Notes: a model not told the origin generated them from the letters alone. A DNA stretch of 64,000 nucleotides from Macrocystis pyrifera (GCA_031763025.1 JASSKH010000007.1:3897930-3961929), one strand, 5' to 3'; shown: positions 47,506 through 59,799, counted from the first letter of the stretch. Numbers and translations: made by a program.

Positions 47506-50500
47506 AAGAAACAATAGCACGGCTCATGTCAGACGAGAGAACGGCCGCAAATTTAGGATTGGGGGAACATGTCTTCTTTTTGTTTGTTTTTTTCAAGTTT
47601 TTTTCGTTTTCATGTTTTTTGTGCTTTCTTGTGTTGTGATCGGTCGTACCTACAGCAGCTACCCAGAAGGCCTTTTCCTCAACCTCTCCTGCCAGCACCG
47701 TTAATAGGTGCCTGGTACCTTATATAAAGCAAGGAATTTGATCGTCGCACCCTAAGTGCGGGTCAGCCCCCGAAGTGCGGGTCAGTTAACCGGATCCTCT
47801 TTTTCTATTGAGCGTGTTGGCAAGGGTGTGTTCGCAGTCACTCTGCCCCCCCTTGGTCGCTCTTAGAGGGGATCGGCAGACCACTGCTAACACCAACCAA
47901 CCAACCAACCAACAGAGTGACGGATTGGTCAATCAACAGGCCGACGGATCAATCAACAGACCCGTCGATCCACCGACCGCTCGACCGGCGTTTTTTTTTT
48001 TACCAAGTTTTGTCTGCCTGTGTGTTCGCGGGGGATGGCGTGTCTTGTTCGTCAGGTCGGTGATCCGAAATGGAGGCTCTATTTACTGTACTCCTGTGGG
48101 ACAGTGACTGCCGTAGTCGGTTTTTTTTTTGCTTGTTTCTTCTTACCAGATACCGGTAAGGGTTACCGTTGTTAGACTAGTACTAATTCTACTGGTACAG
48201 CTATAGTCAGTTCTATGAATGTTTTCGTTTTGTTGCACCCCTCGAGCGGGAGGGAAGGCGAGGGGGGGGGGGGGGGGGGGCGCAGGCGGTAGCGACCGAA
48301 GAACTAATGTTCTTCCAGTAGTTTGGAATGTGAAACAGGAGAACGGAGTGAGCAAGGGTCCGGATTCCGCTTAGTTTGTTTGTCGTTGGCAAGTATCGTA
48401 CCAGTAGCTGCTGGTTGGTGGGGCGGAGGAGCCGCAAGGCCACCAGCTCGGCAGATCCCATGGTTGATTGAACGGTTGGTTGGTCGGGGAGATAGTGGCT
48501 TCGTTGATTGGCTGATGGGTTGGGTCGGTGATTGGTTCGGTGCTTGGCTGATCGGGTACGTGTTAAAAATGAGCGTCTGTGAGTGTCGCGCCTGCGGAAA
48601 ATCGCGGCGGAGAAACAGAGGAAAGAGATGGGAGGAGCAGAAAGAGGAATTTAAGGAAGAGGGTTGCGATGTGATGTGACAGCAACTCCGTCAAAAACAT
48701 CGTAAACCTGTGACAACAAAGCAAACCGCATTGGGGGCTTTGTTTTGTTTTTTTTCTATTTTGCCTCGCTTGCTTCTGGCCTTGGATCGTGCCGCCCTTT
48801 TTGGCTTCTACGTACGTAAGCATTTCTAGTTGTATTGTGTTTTTGTTTTTGGGACTTCGATTCAGTTTTGTTGTGTTTCGAGCTTCGGCGTAATCTGCGC
48901 TTGTATGCTGGCATGCGCACGCTATCTGCTCTGTGCATCATACGGACAGCGCGGGAGACCGAACCACCATCCATTGTTCTTGGTTTGCATGTTGCGTTCT
49001 AATTTTTCTTTGATGCTGCTGTGTTTTCACGTACGCACTGACAGCCCGATGCGACGGGTAGTGAGAAGAGCCCCCCAATAACTGATGCGAAGAGGAGAGG
49101 GGGGGGGGCGTCCGTCGGGAGAAGAGTAGGACTCGGGACCGTAGTTGAAAAAGCCATGTTGCTGTGCAATACCAGGTACGCAGGAGCAAGAGCAATAGTA
49201 GAAGACAGGAATAATATTAAGAGTAGTTACCAGGTATTAAATACGTACCAGGTAGTAACATAGTCGTTAACGGTGTTACCAGTGTACTTGCTAAACGTAT
49301 AGTCTACACAAAAAAGCAGTTTTTATGGTTACGTTACGCCTTGGGTATGAATGTATGTAGACGTGTTTTTCCGCGGGTGGTGTGCTCGCGCCGCGGCGTA
49401 TCGACGTTGCGCGACATCTACCGAGAGGAAGTGATCGGTGGCACGAAAAAAGACGTTCATCGCCGGAACCGCTCTTTCCAGCATTACTACAGTACTGCAT
49501 GCGTACGTCTGAATACGTACATACCAGGTACCAGGTACTACTGTATACAGTAGTACATACCAGGGTATACAGCAGTACACGAAGCGGTTGCAGTATAACC
49601 GTATTATCAAGAGTACACGTAGGGAAGGAAGAGAGGGATTGGGTGAGAGTGGTGGTATCCGGTACCCTTTTGGTTTTTCCAGCTTCCGCGTCACGTGTAG
49701 TATCGTCGACAAGGGACAAAACTACTCGTTTTATTATATTGATATTCGTTACGCAGTTTTTAATGATTTTCGTGATTTTTCGTGAATGTTTCGTGTTTTT
49801 TTTTTTGTTCATTCTTCGCGCCAAAATTGACGACCTCCTCGTGCGAGCGCGCGTCCAACCGTCATAAGTAACACTGGAAGCAGTACACCGGGGAACGGCA
49901 GGGCAACGCATATCGTTGGCTCTGCTCTATACAGTTCTTCTACATTGGAATTAATTATGCACTATACAGTGTCGGAATGCAAGCGAAATAATAGTGTTGG
50001 TTATCCATCGGTGATGGTTTGTGTGTTTTTTGTACCTTGAATTGAGAACTGTTCTTATCGTTGTAGAGGAGAGAGGAGGAGCGATAAGAAGAGCCGAAAC
50101 GAGGAGTTGGAAAAAGCGAGAAAGGAGGCAGGGGAGGTAATTATACACCGTGTACGGTAGGCAAATGCAACTCTGCACACCCTTTAGTACATGTTGGTTT
50201 GGACTATTCTGTTTTTTGCTGTGGTCGTTTGGTGGAAACCCTCCAGTTTGTTTGGTGGATCAGGTCGACGTGGGACTGCCGGCGCCTAATTATTTACCGG
50301 TACCTTGGTTCAGTTCGGAGGGTTCAGGTCCGGGTGGGGTCAGGGTGCCAAGCGAGGGCAGGGCTGATGTGCAACTGGGTGTCGTTAGGAAGGAATGGAG
50401 TTGTACGATGAATTCGAGTTGCTTTTTCTTGCATCATGCAGCGACGAAGCTCATGTGGAGTGCCCGCTGCGGGTGCTACGTTTAATACGTGGTACATGGT

Positions 50501-51119
50501 ATCTCTTTCTAATGGTGGAGTGAATAAAAATACTTCCTTTTGCAGCACGCGACATTTTGGACCAGGCTGAAATTTTTGCGCGAGGCAGAGTGGGTTTCAA
50601 CGCTATTTTATATCAGTATTAAAAAAATCTAAGGTTTCAGGCAAGAGTCGGGCCAAACATTCACAGCTCCCGAATTTCTTGGGTGCTGTCGCGTACGACA
50701 CCTGCTATATTTATATAGCCTATCCATTTATACCAAATACCTGGTACGTCGTTTAGGGGGTAGGCGGGGGGGGGGCAAAGTTGCAGGGCAGGCAGGCTAA
50801 AAGTCATCCAGTCGGTTACTCCTTGTCAATGCTGGAAGTGTTTGCTGGAAGTGTTTTTAAGTGTACCAAGAAGGTACTTACGATGAGTTGTTGAGGTTTT
50901 GGTCCACTTGAGGAAGGCTTTCTTCTCTACCAATACATCGTACCGAGTAAACGAAACCCATGGTGTATCGTCCTGTCGGCAGCAGAGCAAAGGGTTTTGC
51001 TTCTTGTTGGGTGGTTTTTTGTCAAAAGCTATCTATACGGTGCAGTATCCGGCGCATAGCTGCTGCTGTTAACTTTTCGCTTCTTTGTTGTCGTGTCTGC
51101 GGAAACTGATTGTTGTATT
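47506..51119. other. Long unclassified stretch
   Basis: No exon, domain or window-wide repeat is supported over 3.6 kb. Small items: CCAA repeats at 47898-47912, a G-run at 48262-48279, GGTTGGTCGG-rich DNA at 48470-48550, and a palindrome-rich patch (CCAGGTACTACTGTATACAG and partners, 49520-49580). Frames up to 206 codons have no recognisable content. Confidence 0.35.
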
Positions 51120-51340
51120 CACATTGTTATTGTGCTCGATGAAACGCATTCGAGCGCTGATCTCAGTTTGCTTGTCTTTTCTTTTGCGAAGTCGTAGTTA
51201 GTTGAAGTTGGTGAGAGTAACGAGAGAGACCAGTCGGCACGGGCATAGACGGCACCCCAGCAGGCGGTGTTTGGCTCAGACTGAGCGTCTGCGTGCTGGC
51301 TATCGGTAATACTCGTGGTCGTACTGTGCGGGGATGTGGG
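51120..51340 (-). repeat. Module K, copy 2
   Basis: Reverse copy: TTGTTATTGTGCTCGATG, CAGTTTGCTTGTCTTTTC and CGTCTGCGTGCTGGCTATCG, which correspond to 60490-60705. Confidence 0.7.
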
Positions 51341-51486
51341 ATATTCTTCTTGGTTCGGAAAGAGCATTCAATATCCCACAACACTTCTGCTTCGTCTTCA
51401 GAGTTGAGGTCGAGGGTTTCATGGGGGGGTATCTTGGGCTGATGAGATGGACGAAGAAGACATGTATAACTGACGTGAACCCAAAT

Positions 51487-51560
51487 GAGTATTTCTACAG
51501 CGGGGTTTCTTGATAGTTCCGCAACAACAGCATTTCCGACTATTTTCTACAGCGTGTTTT
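51487..51560 (+). repeat. TTTCTACAGCGGGGTTTCTTG module, copy 1
   Basis: Matches 60708-60775 (CTACAGAGGGGTTTCTTGAT, CAACAACAGCATTTCCGACT). About 70 bp. Confidence 0.65.
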
Positions 51561-51784
51561 CTTCATGTTGCGCTTGTTGTATGCACGACGGTTACGAAGT
51601 AACCGACAGACGAATAGACAGAAGATGTCTGTACCACACAGAGGATCGCAACATAAAAGCGGAGTACTTATCGTCTTGAAATTGATACTGCGGCTGCGGC
51701 GTCGGTTAGAAGATCGTGTCAGTTGCGAGTCTGGAGTGGGGTACCTGATTTAGAAAGAGGCCAATTGCGTTGTTTTCGGGGGGG

Positions 51785-51950
51785 GGGTTATCTCCCTTTT
51801 ACTTTCCAGCTTCTAGACTAACCGTTGTCGCATGTGTCGTCCATTCTCCGCTTTATTTTTATCCCCCAGACGGTTCAGCATTCCCGACTGCTCGTCGATT
51901 TTCATCGATTTTTGCCAAATAACCCTCTGAAACAAAGAAAATTCCCCAGG
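51785..51950 (-). repeat. Module L, copy 1
   Basis: Reverse copy of the block at 59355-59465 and 60183-60300: CTTTTACTTTCCAGCTTC, GTTCAGCATTCCCGACTGC and CTCGTCGATTTTCATCG. Confidence 0.7.
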
Positions 51951-52079
51951 CAGGTGGAAATATCTCATCTGCTTCTTCCACAAGTGGTGCACTTTTGGTC
52001 TCTCAAACAGATTCAAAAACGTGTCTGTCTGTCCGCATGAGGGCCACTCTATGCTCACCTACGGACAAATTTCTTTCGA

Positions 52080-52300
52080 AACGGCTACGCCCATGCCACA
52101 TGCATCAGGTCGAAGCCCTCACGGAGGCGATCGTCATGGTCCAAACCACACATCATCGGGTGCCCTGTGTGTTGAATTATCAGAGTTGACTTCCAGCTTT
52201 CGCTTTTATGTTGCGATCCTCTGTGTGGTACAGACATCTTCCGTCTAATTATTCGTCTGTCGATTACTTTTTCATAAAACACTAGAAAATGCACGTCAGC
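52080..52300 (+). repeat. Modules J and H, copy 1
   Basis: J (52085-52195): CATCAGGTCGAAGCCCTC, GGAGGCGATCGTCATGGTCC, GAGTTGACTTCCAGC; also at 54770-54880 and 54945-55045. H (52200-52275): TGCGATCCTCTGTGTGG and GTCTGTCGATTACTTTTTC; also at 58395-58520 and 58670-58720. Confidence 0.65.
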
Positions 52301-52304
52301 TGTA

Positions 52305-52520
52305 TAACTGTCGTTACACCACAAGTACACAACAAGAGCATTCGAGCGCGCGATGAGCGATGGCAGAGCGTCAAGTGCACAAGAGCATGCCTTCAGGGCG
52401 ATAGAGCAGGAGGATCGAGCAGAGAGACCATACTGCTATACCAACACCACCAGAACACAAGAGCATGCGAGCGCGCGACGTGCGATGGCAGAACGTCAGC
52501 TCTCTGACCGCAGGCCAATT
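52305..52520 (+). repeat. Module G satellite-related unit, isolated copy 1
   Basis: ACACCACAAGTACACAAC, GAGCGATGGCAGAGCGTC, ACAAGAGCATGCCTTCAGGG and GTCAGCTCTCTGACCGCAG, the elements of the tandem array at 57340-58310. Confidence 0.7.
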
Positions 52521-52734
52521 GTCAATCGCGAGGGAAATATTTAATGGAGAACGCGCGAACGGTCATCACGCAGCTTGCAACGTTCAGTATCGACCGATCG
52601 GTTGAACTCACAGCTGATGTGCATTTTCCAGCTTTTTATTTTAATAAACCTCTGCGTCGTACAGACATATTTGAATGCTTTGTGACCGTCGTGCGTACAA
52701 GCGCTATATCAAGAAACCCAGCTATAGAAAATAC

Positions 52735-53050
52735 GTCGGATAAGCTGGTGTGGCGGAACTGCTTGGCTGAGGACCATTGCCTCAACGGGTAGGGTGGACC
52801 GTAACTGGACCAAGTCCGGCGGGAAGGCCTCATAGCCTCGGTTTTTGTTAGTGGGTGAGCTCGCGCAAGTCCCACACTACCCGGGAGAGATGACTCTCCC
52901 GGGTGGCTATCTCCACCGCACCTGCTCCTCTCGGGGGTCAGGTCGGGTCAACGTGCCCAAACTCCAGGGGTAACAGCAGCCTGTTCTGATGTTACAACGG
53001 GGGCTATGGGCTAACTTGACAGACGACACGAAATTGGAACGAGGAAGTGT
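52735..53050. other. GC-rich patch with strong hairpin
   Basis: CCCGGGAGAG at 52880-52889 pairs with CTCTCCCGGG at 52894-52903 (four-base loop). Surroundings are unlike neighbours in GC content. Identity unknown. It may be the end of an old retroelement. Confidence 0.4.
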
Positions 53051-53096
53051 GATGAGCTTAAGCTATATTTTTACCAATCCGCCGGAGGATTAAAAA

Positions 53097-53290
53097 AAAA
53101 ATCTTGTTGGGGATCACGACCCCCTCCTGGTGGAATCTCGCGGTACCGAGATCTCTTGTTAAGTAGTCGTATACTTTGTGTGAAGCGTCGTGCGTGTTTC
53201 TCCGCACAACCGACATTTGCTTCATTGGACAACTGACATACAACCGGCGGTAGGCAGGTTCATGCCAGTTCCGTCGACCATCCTTCCCCG
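53097..53290 (+). repeat. Module I, copy 1
   Basis: GGGATCACGACCCCCTCCTG, GCGTCGTGCGTGTTTCTC, ACAACCGACAT and CCATCCTTCCC align with 59918-60105. Confidence 0.75.
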
Positions 53291-53475
53291 TTCATACTGT
53301 TGTACCAACACCACAATTGCGCAAGAGCATTCCTTCAGGGCGACAGAGCAGGAGCAAGTATAGATACCATACTGCTGTACCAACACCACAAGTACACAAG
53401 AGCATGCCAGCGAACGACGAGCGATGTCAGAGCGTCAAGTGCACGATGAAGCTGTCTGACCGCAGTATCAACTCC
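53291..53475 (+). repeat. Module G unit, isolated copy 2
   Basis: TACTGTTGTACCAACACCAC, GAGCATTCCTTCAGGGCGAC, CATACTGCTGTACCAACACC and ACGACGAGCGATGTCAGAG. Confidence 0.7.
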
Positions 53476-53527
53476 AAGAAGACGAGAAGTAATTCGCTTG
53501 TATGTTGCGATCCTCTAGACATTTTTT

Positions 53528-53690
53528 TGGGGGTTTTGCCAAAATCAGGTATACCTGGCCACTTTCGTGCCAAAAACAGTTACATACTGAAATCAAGTAC
53601 AAAACACACACCAGGAGCCCTGCTATTGGCCAAGCTGACATTGTAACTGATTTTGGCACGAAAAGGCCAAGGTACACCTGATTTTTTCTA
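53528..53690. mobile_element. Inverted-repeat MITE, about 160 bp
   Basis: CAAAATCAGGTATACCTGGC and TTTCGTGCCAAAAACAGTTA at the left are mirrored by TAACTGATTTTGGCACG and AAGGTACACCTGATTTT at the right. A partial relative lies at about 54350-54400 (ATCAGGTATACCTGATTTTG). Confidence 0.65.
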
Positions 53691-54449
53691 CTCTGCCTAG
53701 CTTTCAACTGATTTTGGCCAACTTTGAACCAATCAGAGAGGCCATACGTATACTGTGTTTTCTCTCCGTATGCGTCTGCCCTCCCTCGGTTGAAATTCTT
53801 CTGTATTGACGTATAAACTCTGTACTCGTACGTCGTACGTAAAAACACGTATATATATATGCATACATGCGTACGCTGGTTTCACTTTTTCTCTTTTGAA
53901 GTGTGCGATGTGCTTCAGTTAGTTGTCGTGTGTACTGCTCTGTTGTTTTCTATGTTAACAGCAGTCTTTACACCACCATGGACACTCGGCGTTTCGTCTG
54001 CACCACCCTGCATCGAGGTGGTCTCAGTTTTGGTACGGCAAGATAATTTCGTGCCGAGCAGGCGGTTCCGCTAGGACGGCCTGGAAGCTTTAAAGCTGTC
54101 AACGGGGGGGGGGGCGCCAGAGCAAATACTCTTGGCGCTCCCGCCGTGGCGAAACAAACGAAGCATGTTAATAGTGACTCTCCGCAGGTCCAAGTGGAGC
54201 CCGTGGTACCTACACCCTGAAGAACACAAAACAAATCAGATTTTGGAGGCCATGTGGCACTCTTAATGCTTTAGGCGTATTCTTTTTTTTTTCGGATTGT
54301 CATGGACATCACACCGCTCGTGGCGCGCGTTATTTACTTGGTTTTAGTATGTACCTGATTTTGGCTCAAACGGATCAGGTATACCTGATTTTGGCATTTG
54401 CCCTAAAAAAAATCCTCTGTGTCGTGCAGATATGTTGGATTACTTTGTG

Positions 54450-54553
54450 ACCAACTCCAACTGCGACTTGACAAAAAAAAAGACAAGCAAACTGAGGCAA
54501 ACTGAGAACAGCACTCGAATGCGTTTCTTCGAGGCAATAACAATGATTGTAAT
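54450..54553 (+). repeat. Module K, copy 3
   Basis: CCAACTCCAACTGCGACTTG, GACAAGCAAACTGAGG and GCGTTTCTTCGAGGCAATAA. Confidence 0.65.
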
Positions 54554-54769
54554 TCCTTGTTAACCTTAAGCACCGCAGTCCCGTTTCGGGGACAAATTAC
54601 TTAGAATTGATTGGATCCAGGCTCCAATAACTCTTGAGTGGAAGGACACCTCGGTAAAAATAAAAACAAGCAAATAATAAACACACATGATAACTGAAGC
54701 ACATGTACACCTCGGACAAAAATAAAAAGTGAGGTCCGCGCACGTACGTATCAGGTACATGCGGTACGC

Positions 54770-55045
54770 ACGGCCTGTCGCACGCATCAGGTCGAAGCCC
54801 TCGCGGAGGCGATCGGCATGATCCAAACCACACCTCATGCGGTACCCTGTTTATGGATTTATCAGAGTTGACTTCCAGCATCCCGATCGGGGTGATGGGT
54901 CGAGCAGCAGCAATCGCTCGCCCGAGGCTACGTCCATGCCGGACGCATCAATCAGGTCGAAGCCCTTGCGGAGGCGATCGTCATGGTCCAAACCACCCTC
55001 ATCTGGTGCCCTGTGTGTGGAGTTAGCAGAGTCGACTTCCAGCAT
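54770..55045 (+). repeat. Module J, two tandem copies
   Basis: Copies at 54778-54900 and 54945-55050 share CATCAGGTCGAAGCCCT, GGAGGCGATCG, CATGGTCCAAACCAC, GTTGACTTCCAGCATCCCGA (variant GTCGACTTCCAG) and GGGGTGA. Confidence 0.75.
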
Positions 55046-56149
55046 CCCGAACGGGGTGACGGAAAGTGAGCTCGCCGGAGGCCAGCCGAAAAATCGTTTG
55101 TCAACTCTATTTTCAAGTGGAATAGGTTAGATGTAATTCATGTTTGTACTGTGCTTCGAGCGATCATCAGCGGTACAGCGGTGGCGAAGGCTTTCCTCCG
55201 TCCTTCCCTCCTCTATTTCTAGGACTGATGATCGTTGCGGCGTTGCCTCTGCCGGAAATGCTGTCCCAATATTCGTGACTAACCTCTGCATGGGGAGTAG
55301 AAGCGAGGGGGTGGGGGTTGGTTGAGGATTGGGCTGCTACGTCTTTTATTATATAGCGGTTGTCGTGTGGTAGCTATTATTAGGTGTTGCACTCAATCAA
55401 GTGGAACCGGTCCCGCGGTAGCCTCCAGACCTTTTCGTACCTGGTACAGAACAGCAGTAGTACCAGCAGGCAGCAGTAGTAGTCCCCGCAGAAACGAGGT
55501 GACATATACCGCCTTCCTCGTACAAACTTGAACTTAACTACTATGCAAACGTCTAAAAATAAGTGGAAAGTATAACAAGAATTCTTTGCAATTCTCTGCA
55601 TGTGGCGAAAATTCCATCTGGCGAACATTTTCAACCATTTATCTTTAATCATTATAAAAGACAGGACGAAAACAATTCGACGTCGGAAATTCGAAATCGA
55701 AATCGAGTAAAAACAAAAGGGGGAGAGAGAAAAAAGCAAGCAATAATCAGGTAAGAAACAAATAAGAGAATACGCAGATTTTCACAGATTATCAGCGCGA
55801 GTGGGTGTTGCACAGAGACCAAAATATATGTGGTGTTCAAACTCCTCATACAAAAACCCGACCAACTATTGATACCAAAAATATTACGAGTACACACACT
55901 TGTGGAATAAGCACGCCAACCCCGTTCCTTGGCCGTGCAATAATAACCTATATATAGTAGTTGCTCGGTATCTGTCTTGCTTTTGTTAAGAAGGTTGCGG
56001 GACACAAGCAGTATCATAACGCTTTGTTCTCATATTTGTCGTGCCGTTTTTTAACTGCTTACTGCTTGTGGAAACCATTTGCAAAACTCAATGTGGTATC
56101 TACAGTATATCTACTCGTTCGTGTGGTGTTGGTACAGTTTGGTATCTTG
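55046..56149. other. Unclassified sequence
   Basis: No gene or repeat recognised. Frames of about 120 codons on the reverse strand (55739-55380, 56017-55652) have hydrophobic runs but no domain. Confidence 0.3.
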
Positions 56150-56775
56150 CAACAACAGCATTTCCGATCTATTCTCAGTTTGCCAAACTGGGTCTCTGTT
56201 TCGGTTATTGCAAATATGTCGGTCTGTCTGTCCGTCTGTCCGCATGCCTTATATTTTCGAACACGTTCCAATGATCAATATATCGGGTCGATACGGATGA
56301 TATGCGTACGACGTATTCGACTCTTACGGACCTTATATATTGAAACATACCATACCACTACTGTAGGCAATATTTAGCCATACAACACATCCACCACACC
56401 GTACCATCATACCATACTACCAACATACCATGCCACATACCATCATACCATACCACCAACAAACCATACGATCACATATCATCATACCATACCACCATCA
56501 TACCATATCACATACCGTGTGTTTTTTCCATGTATACAAAACCGTACCATCATACCATACGACCAACGTACCATATTACATACCCATCATACCATACCAC
56601 CAACATACCATATTACATATCATCATACCATGCCACCGACATACCATATCACATACCGTGTTTTTTCCATATGGTATATCAAACCGTACCATCATGCCAT
56701 ACCAACATACGATATCACATACCGTGCCACACCACACACCACGCCACACCGTACCACACCATACCCATACTGTAC
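56150..56775 (+). repeat. Family F repeat, copy 2
   Basis: TTCTCAGTTTGCCAAACTGG, CTGT units (56222-56245), TTATATTTTCGAACACG, CTTACGGACCTTATATATTG, then an array of CATACCATACCA, TACCATCATACCA units to about 56770. Confidence 0.75.
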
Positions 56776-56884
56776 CAACACCACCCGATGGGCTCAACCA
56801 TAGGAGGACTGAACGAGTATAGATTCCGCAAACTGCTGTTTCAACAAACACCACAAGTAAGTGCACAAGAGCATGCCTTCAGGC

Positions 56885-57290
56885 GACAAATCTGTCTGTC
56901 TGTCTGTCTGTCCGTCTGTCCGCATGCCTTATATTTTCGATCACGTTCCAATGATCGATATATTATATAGAGTCGTTACAGATGATATTCGTACGACGTA
57001 TTAGGCTCTTACGGACTATATATGCTGGAGTATACCATGCCACTAGGCAATATTTAGCTATATAATACATCCATCACACCGTACCATCATACCATATCGC
57101 CAACATACCATATCTCATACCATACCTCCAATATACCACATACCATCATACTATATCACATACCGTGATTTTTCCATGTAGTATATCAAACCGTACCATC
57201 ATACCATACCAACATACGATATCACATACCGTGCCACACCGCACACCATGCCACACCGTACCACACAATACCCACTGTACCAACACCACC
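56885..57290 (+). repeat. Family F repeat, copy 3
   Basis: CTGT units at 56893-56920, GCCTTATATTTTCGATCACG, CTTACGGACTATATATGC, then CATACCATA units to about 57275. Confidence 0.75.
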
Positions 57291-57339
57291 CGAGGGGCTC
57301 AATCATGCGAGGACTGAACGAGTATAGATTCCATCATAC

Positions 57340-58310
57340 TGCTGTTCCTACAAACACCACAAGTCAGTGCACAAGAGCATGCCTTCAAGGCGACAGAGCA
57401 AGAGCGAGTATAGATATACTGCTGTACCAACACCACAAGTATGCAAGAGCATGCGAGTATAGACATCATACTGCTGCACCAACAGGAGCAAGCGCACGAC
57501 GAGCGATGGCAGAGCGTCGTCAGCTCTCAGACCGCAGAGCCGTATGAGGACCGCAGATCCATACGAGAACACAAGATGCATGCCCCTCGCAGAGCGAGCG
57601 ACAGAGCAGGAGTGAGTGTAGATCAAATACTAAGTGCTGTACCAACACCACAAGTACACAAGAGCATGCGAGTATAGATATCATACTGCTGCACCAACAG
57701 GAGCAACTACGCGACGAGCGATGACAGAATGCCGTCAGTTCTCTAATTGCAGAGCCATATGAGGACACAAGAAGAGCATGCCCCGCGAAGCACTCGAGCA
57801 CGACTTCAAGACGAAAATTGTCGATTACTTTGTGACCGTCGTATTTTTCGAGCCATACGAGGACACAAGAAGAGCATGCCCCCGCGCAGAGCGTTCGAGC
57901 GGCAGACCGGGAGCGAGTATAGATCTTATACTGCTGTACCAACACCACAAGTACACAGGAGTATGAGAGTATAGACATCATACTGCTGCACCAACAGGAG
58001 CAAGCTCGCGACGAGCGATGGCAGAGCGTCGTCAGCTCTCTGACCGCAGAGCCACACGAGGACACAAGAAGAGCATGCCCCGCGCAAAGCGCCCGAGCTA
58101 CAGAGCAGGAGCGAGTGTAGATCTCATACTGCTGTACCAACACCACAAGTACACAAGAGCATGCCTGTGAGTATGGATATTATACTGCTGCACCAGCAGG
58201 AGCAAGCGGGCGACGAGCGATGGCAGAGCGTCGCCAGCTCTCTGACCGCAGAGCCATACGAGGACACAAGAAGAGCATGCCCCGCACACAGCACTCGAGT
58301 ACGAAGTATC
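57340..58310 (+). repeat. Module G tandem satellite, four units
   Basis: Units begin at about 57418, 57640, 57932 and 58130 with CTGCTGTACCAACACCACAA and pass CTGCTGCACCA(A/G)CAGGAGC, CGACGAGCGATG and AGCCATACGAGGACACAAG. Period ranges 200-290 because unit 2 carries an insertion of module H (CGATTACTTTGTGACCG at 57822). Each unit holds GAGCATGCC twice. Confidence 0.8.
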
Positions 58311-58319
58311 AAATTTAAG

Positions 58320-58740
58320 ACTAAATTTGCCGATTACTTTGTGGCCGTCGTATTTTTTCGGCACTCTTATAACCTCGCTGTTGAAAATACATCGCTTTCA
58401 TTTTGCGATCCTCTGTATGATACAGATATTTCTGTCTATTCGTTTGTCGATTACTTTTGGATTCGCTTTCATTTTGCGATATTCTGTATGGTGCAAACAT
58501 TTTATTCTGTCTATTCCTTTGTCCATTACCTTGTGACCGTCGTACTTTTCGGCACTCTTATAACCCCGCTGTTGAAAATACACCGGAAATAAATGCTGTT
58601 GTTGCGGAGCTACTTGTTGGGGATCTCTTATGTTTCGCGGTACAGAGATCTTTTGTCACTCTGTTCTGTATATTCGTCTGTCGACCACTTTTTACTTCGC
58701 TTTCATTTTGCGATCCTCGTTGTATATTCTTGAAATGCCC
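58320..58740 (+). repeat. Module H, repeated
   Basis: CGATTACTTTGTGGCCGTCG (58331) and CATTACCTTGTGACCGTCG (58523) each followed by GGCACTCTTATAACC(T/C)CGC. CATTTTGCGAT(C/A) occurs at 58403, 58471 and 58704. A direct duplication of about 190 bp. Confidence 0.7.
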
Positions 58741-59200
58741 AGAAGCTTTACTATTAATACCAAATAATATTATAATGAGGAGCGCGAGCGCGAAGCGCGA
58801 GTTTTTTTTTCCTTGGTTTTCCAAGGAAAGAAAGTCTCAACGAGTCGTTCGAGAGTAGGATGCCTCGCTCGTAGTTTTTCTTTTTATGTGTGACACTGTG
58901 TCCTCGTGTGTGATTCAACAATGTTTTCGGTCACGTTTGTCAACCGCGCTCAACGCACACGGCACTAATGCCAGTCCCGGCGGGCTCTGTGCACGCACAC
59001 ACAAACAACACCTTCTCGTGCTGGTGCGGTTAGACTTCGTCCAGAGTTGGTCGAGCTACAGTAGATGCGGCAACGCGTGTGGGCACATGGCTGGGCCAAA
59101 CAGAACCGAAAAACATCAAACGGTTTTTGTTTTTGAGTTCTACCCATAAGGGAAACCCAACTCTATACGAGTACTTTTAGTCAGACTGTGACTGTCCAAA
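58741..59200. other. Unclassified sequence
   Basis: A short palindrome CGCGAGCGCGAAGCGCG (58788) and a paired AAACCCAACTCT module (59155, again 59729) are all I see. Confidence 0.35.
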
Positions 59201-59204
59201 CCGC

Positions 59205-59283
59205 CGTCCCCGGTGGCTTGGTAGGTGGTCCGCGTGCCTGTCAAGATCAATTTCGTGGGTTCAAGTCCCACCGAGTGCATGCT
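59205..59283 (+). ncRNA. tRNA-like sequence with pol III boxes (tRNA pseudogene or SINE head)
   Basis: Contains an A-box-like TGGCTTGGTAGG (59213-59224) and a perfect T-arm, GTGGGTTCAAGTCCCAC, whose GGTTCAAGTCC matches a B box. A possible anticodon region is CCTGTCAAG (GTC, Asp). The anticodon stem and acceptor stem do not pair, so it is not an intact tRNA gene. Confidence 0.45.
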
Positions 59284-59354
59284 CATAGGGACTTTTTCTT
59301 GCAAAAAAAATTGATAAGCGGAAAGCGCGAAAGCGTGAGTTGGCTACATTCGAT

Positions 59355-59470
59355 GAAAATCGACGAGCAGTGGGATGGCTGAACCCTATGCGCGACAAAA
59401 AATAAAGGCACGTACCGGGGGGGAGAAGGGACAACACCTACCTGTGACCACGGCTTGTCCAGAAGATCGT
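59355..59470 (+). repeat. Module L, copy 2
   Basis: AAAATCGACGAGCAGTGGG, GAGAAGGGACAACACC and CCACGGCTTGTCCAGAAG. Confidence 0.7.
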
Positions 59471-59799
59471 CGAGGGTAAAACCTCCTACGAGTGGGCTGG
59501 AAAGTAAAAGTAAATGGATGGATAAAAATAAAAATAAAAAAAAACAGCAGCAACGTGCGGGCCGTGTATTAAGACATGCTGCAGGTGTTGTTGTCAGGCC
59601 CATCCTCCTACTGATGAGGGGACGAAGAAGCAGGAGAAGATCCGCTGTAGATGTCGGGTACAGCAGTAGCAGTCGTGGTGGCACCTGTCATTTAACTGTT
59701 TTGTTTTTTTAGTTCTACCTATCGAAACCCAACTCTTCGAGTGCTCGTACTGTAGCCAGAGAGTGCTTGTCCACAAAATACGTGGGAAAAAAATGTTGT

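Noticed and set aside
48323-48679. 118-codon frame with a CRACGKSRR-like end
   Set aside because: It runs through GGTTGG repeats, has no domain and no splice context.
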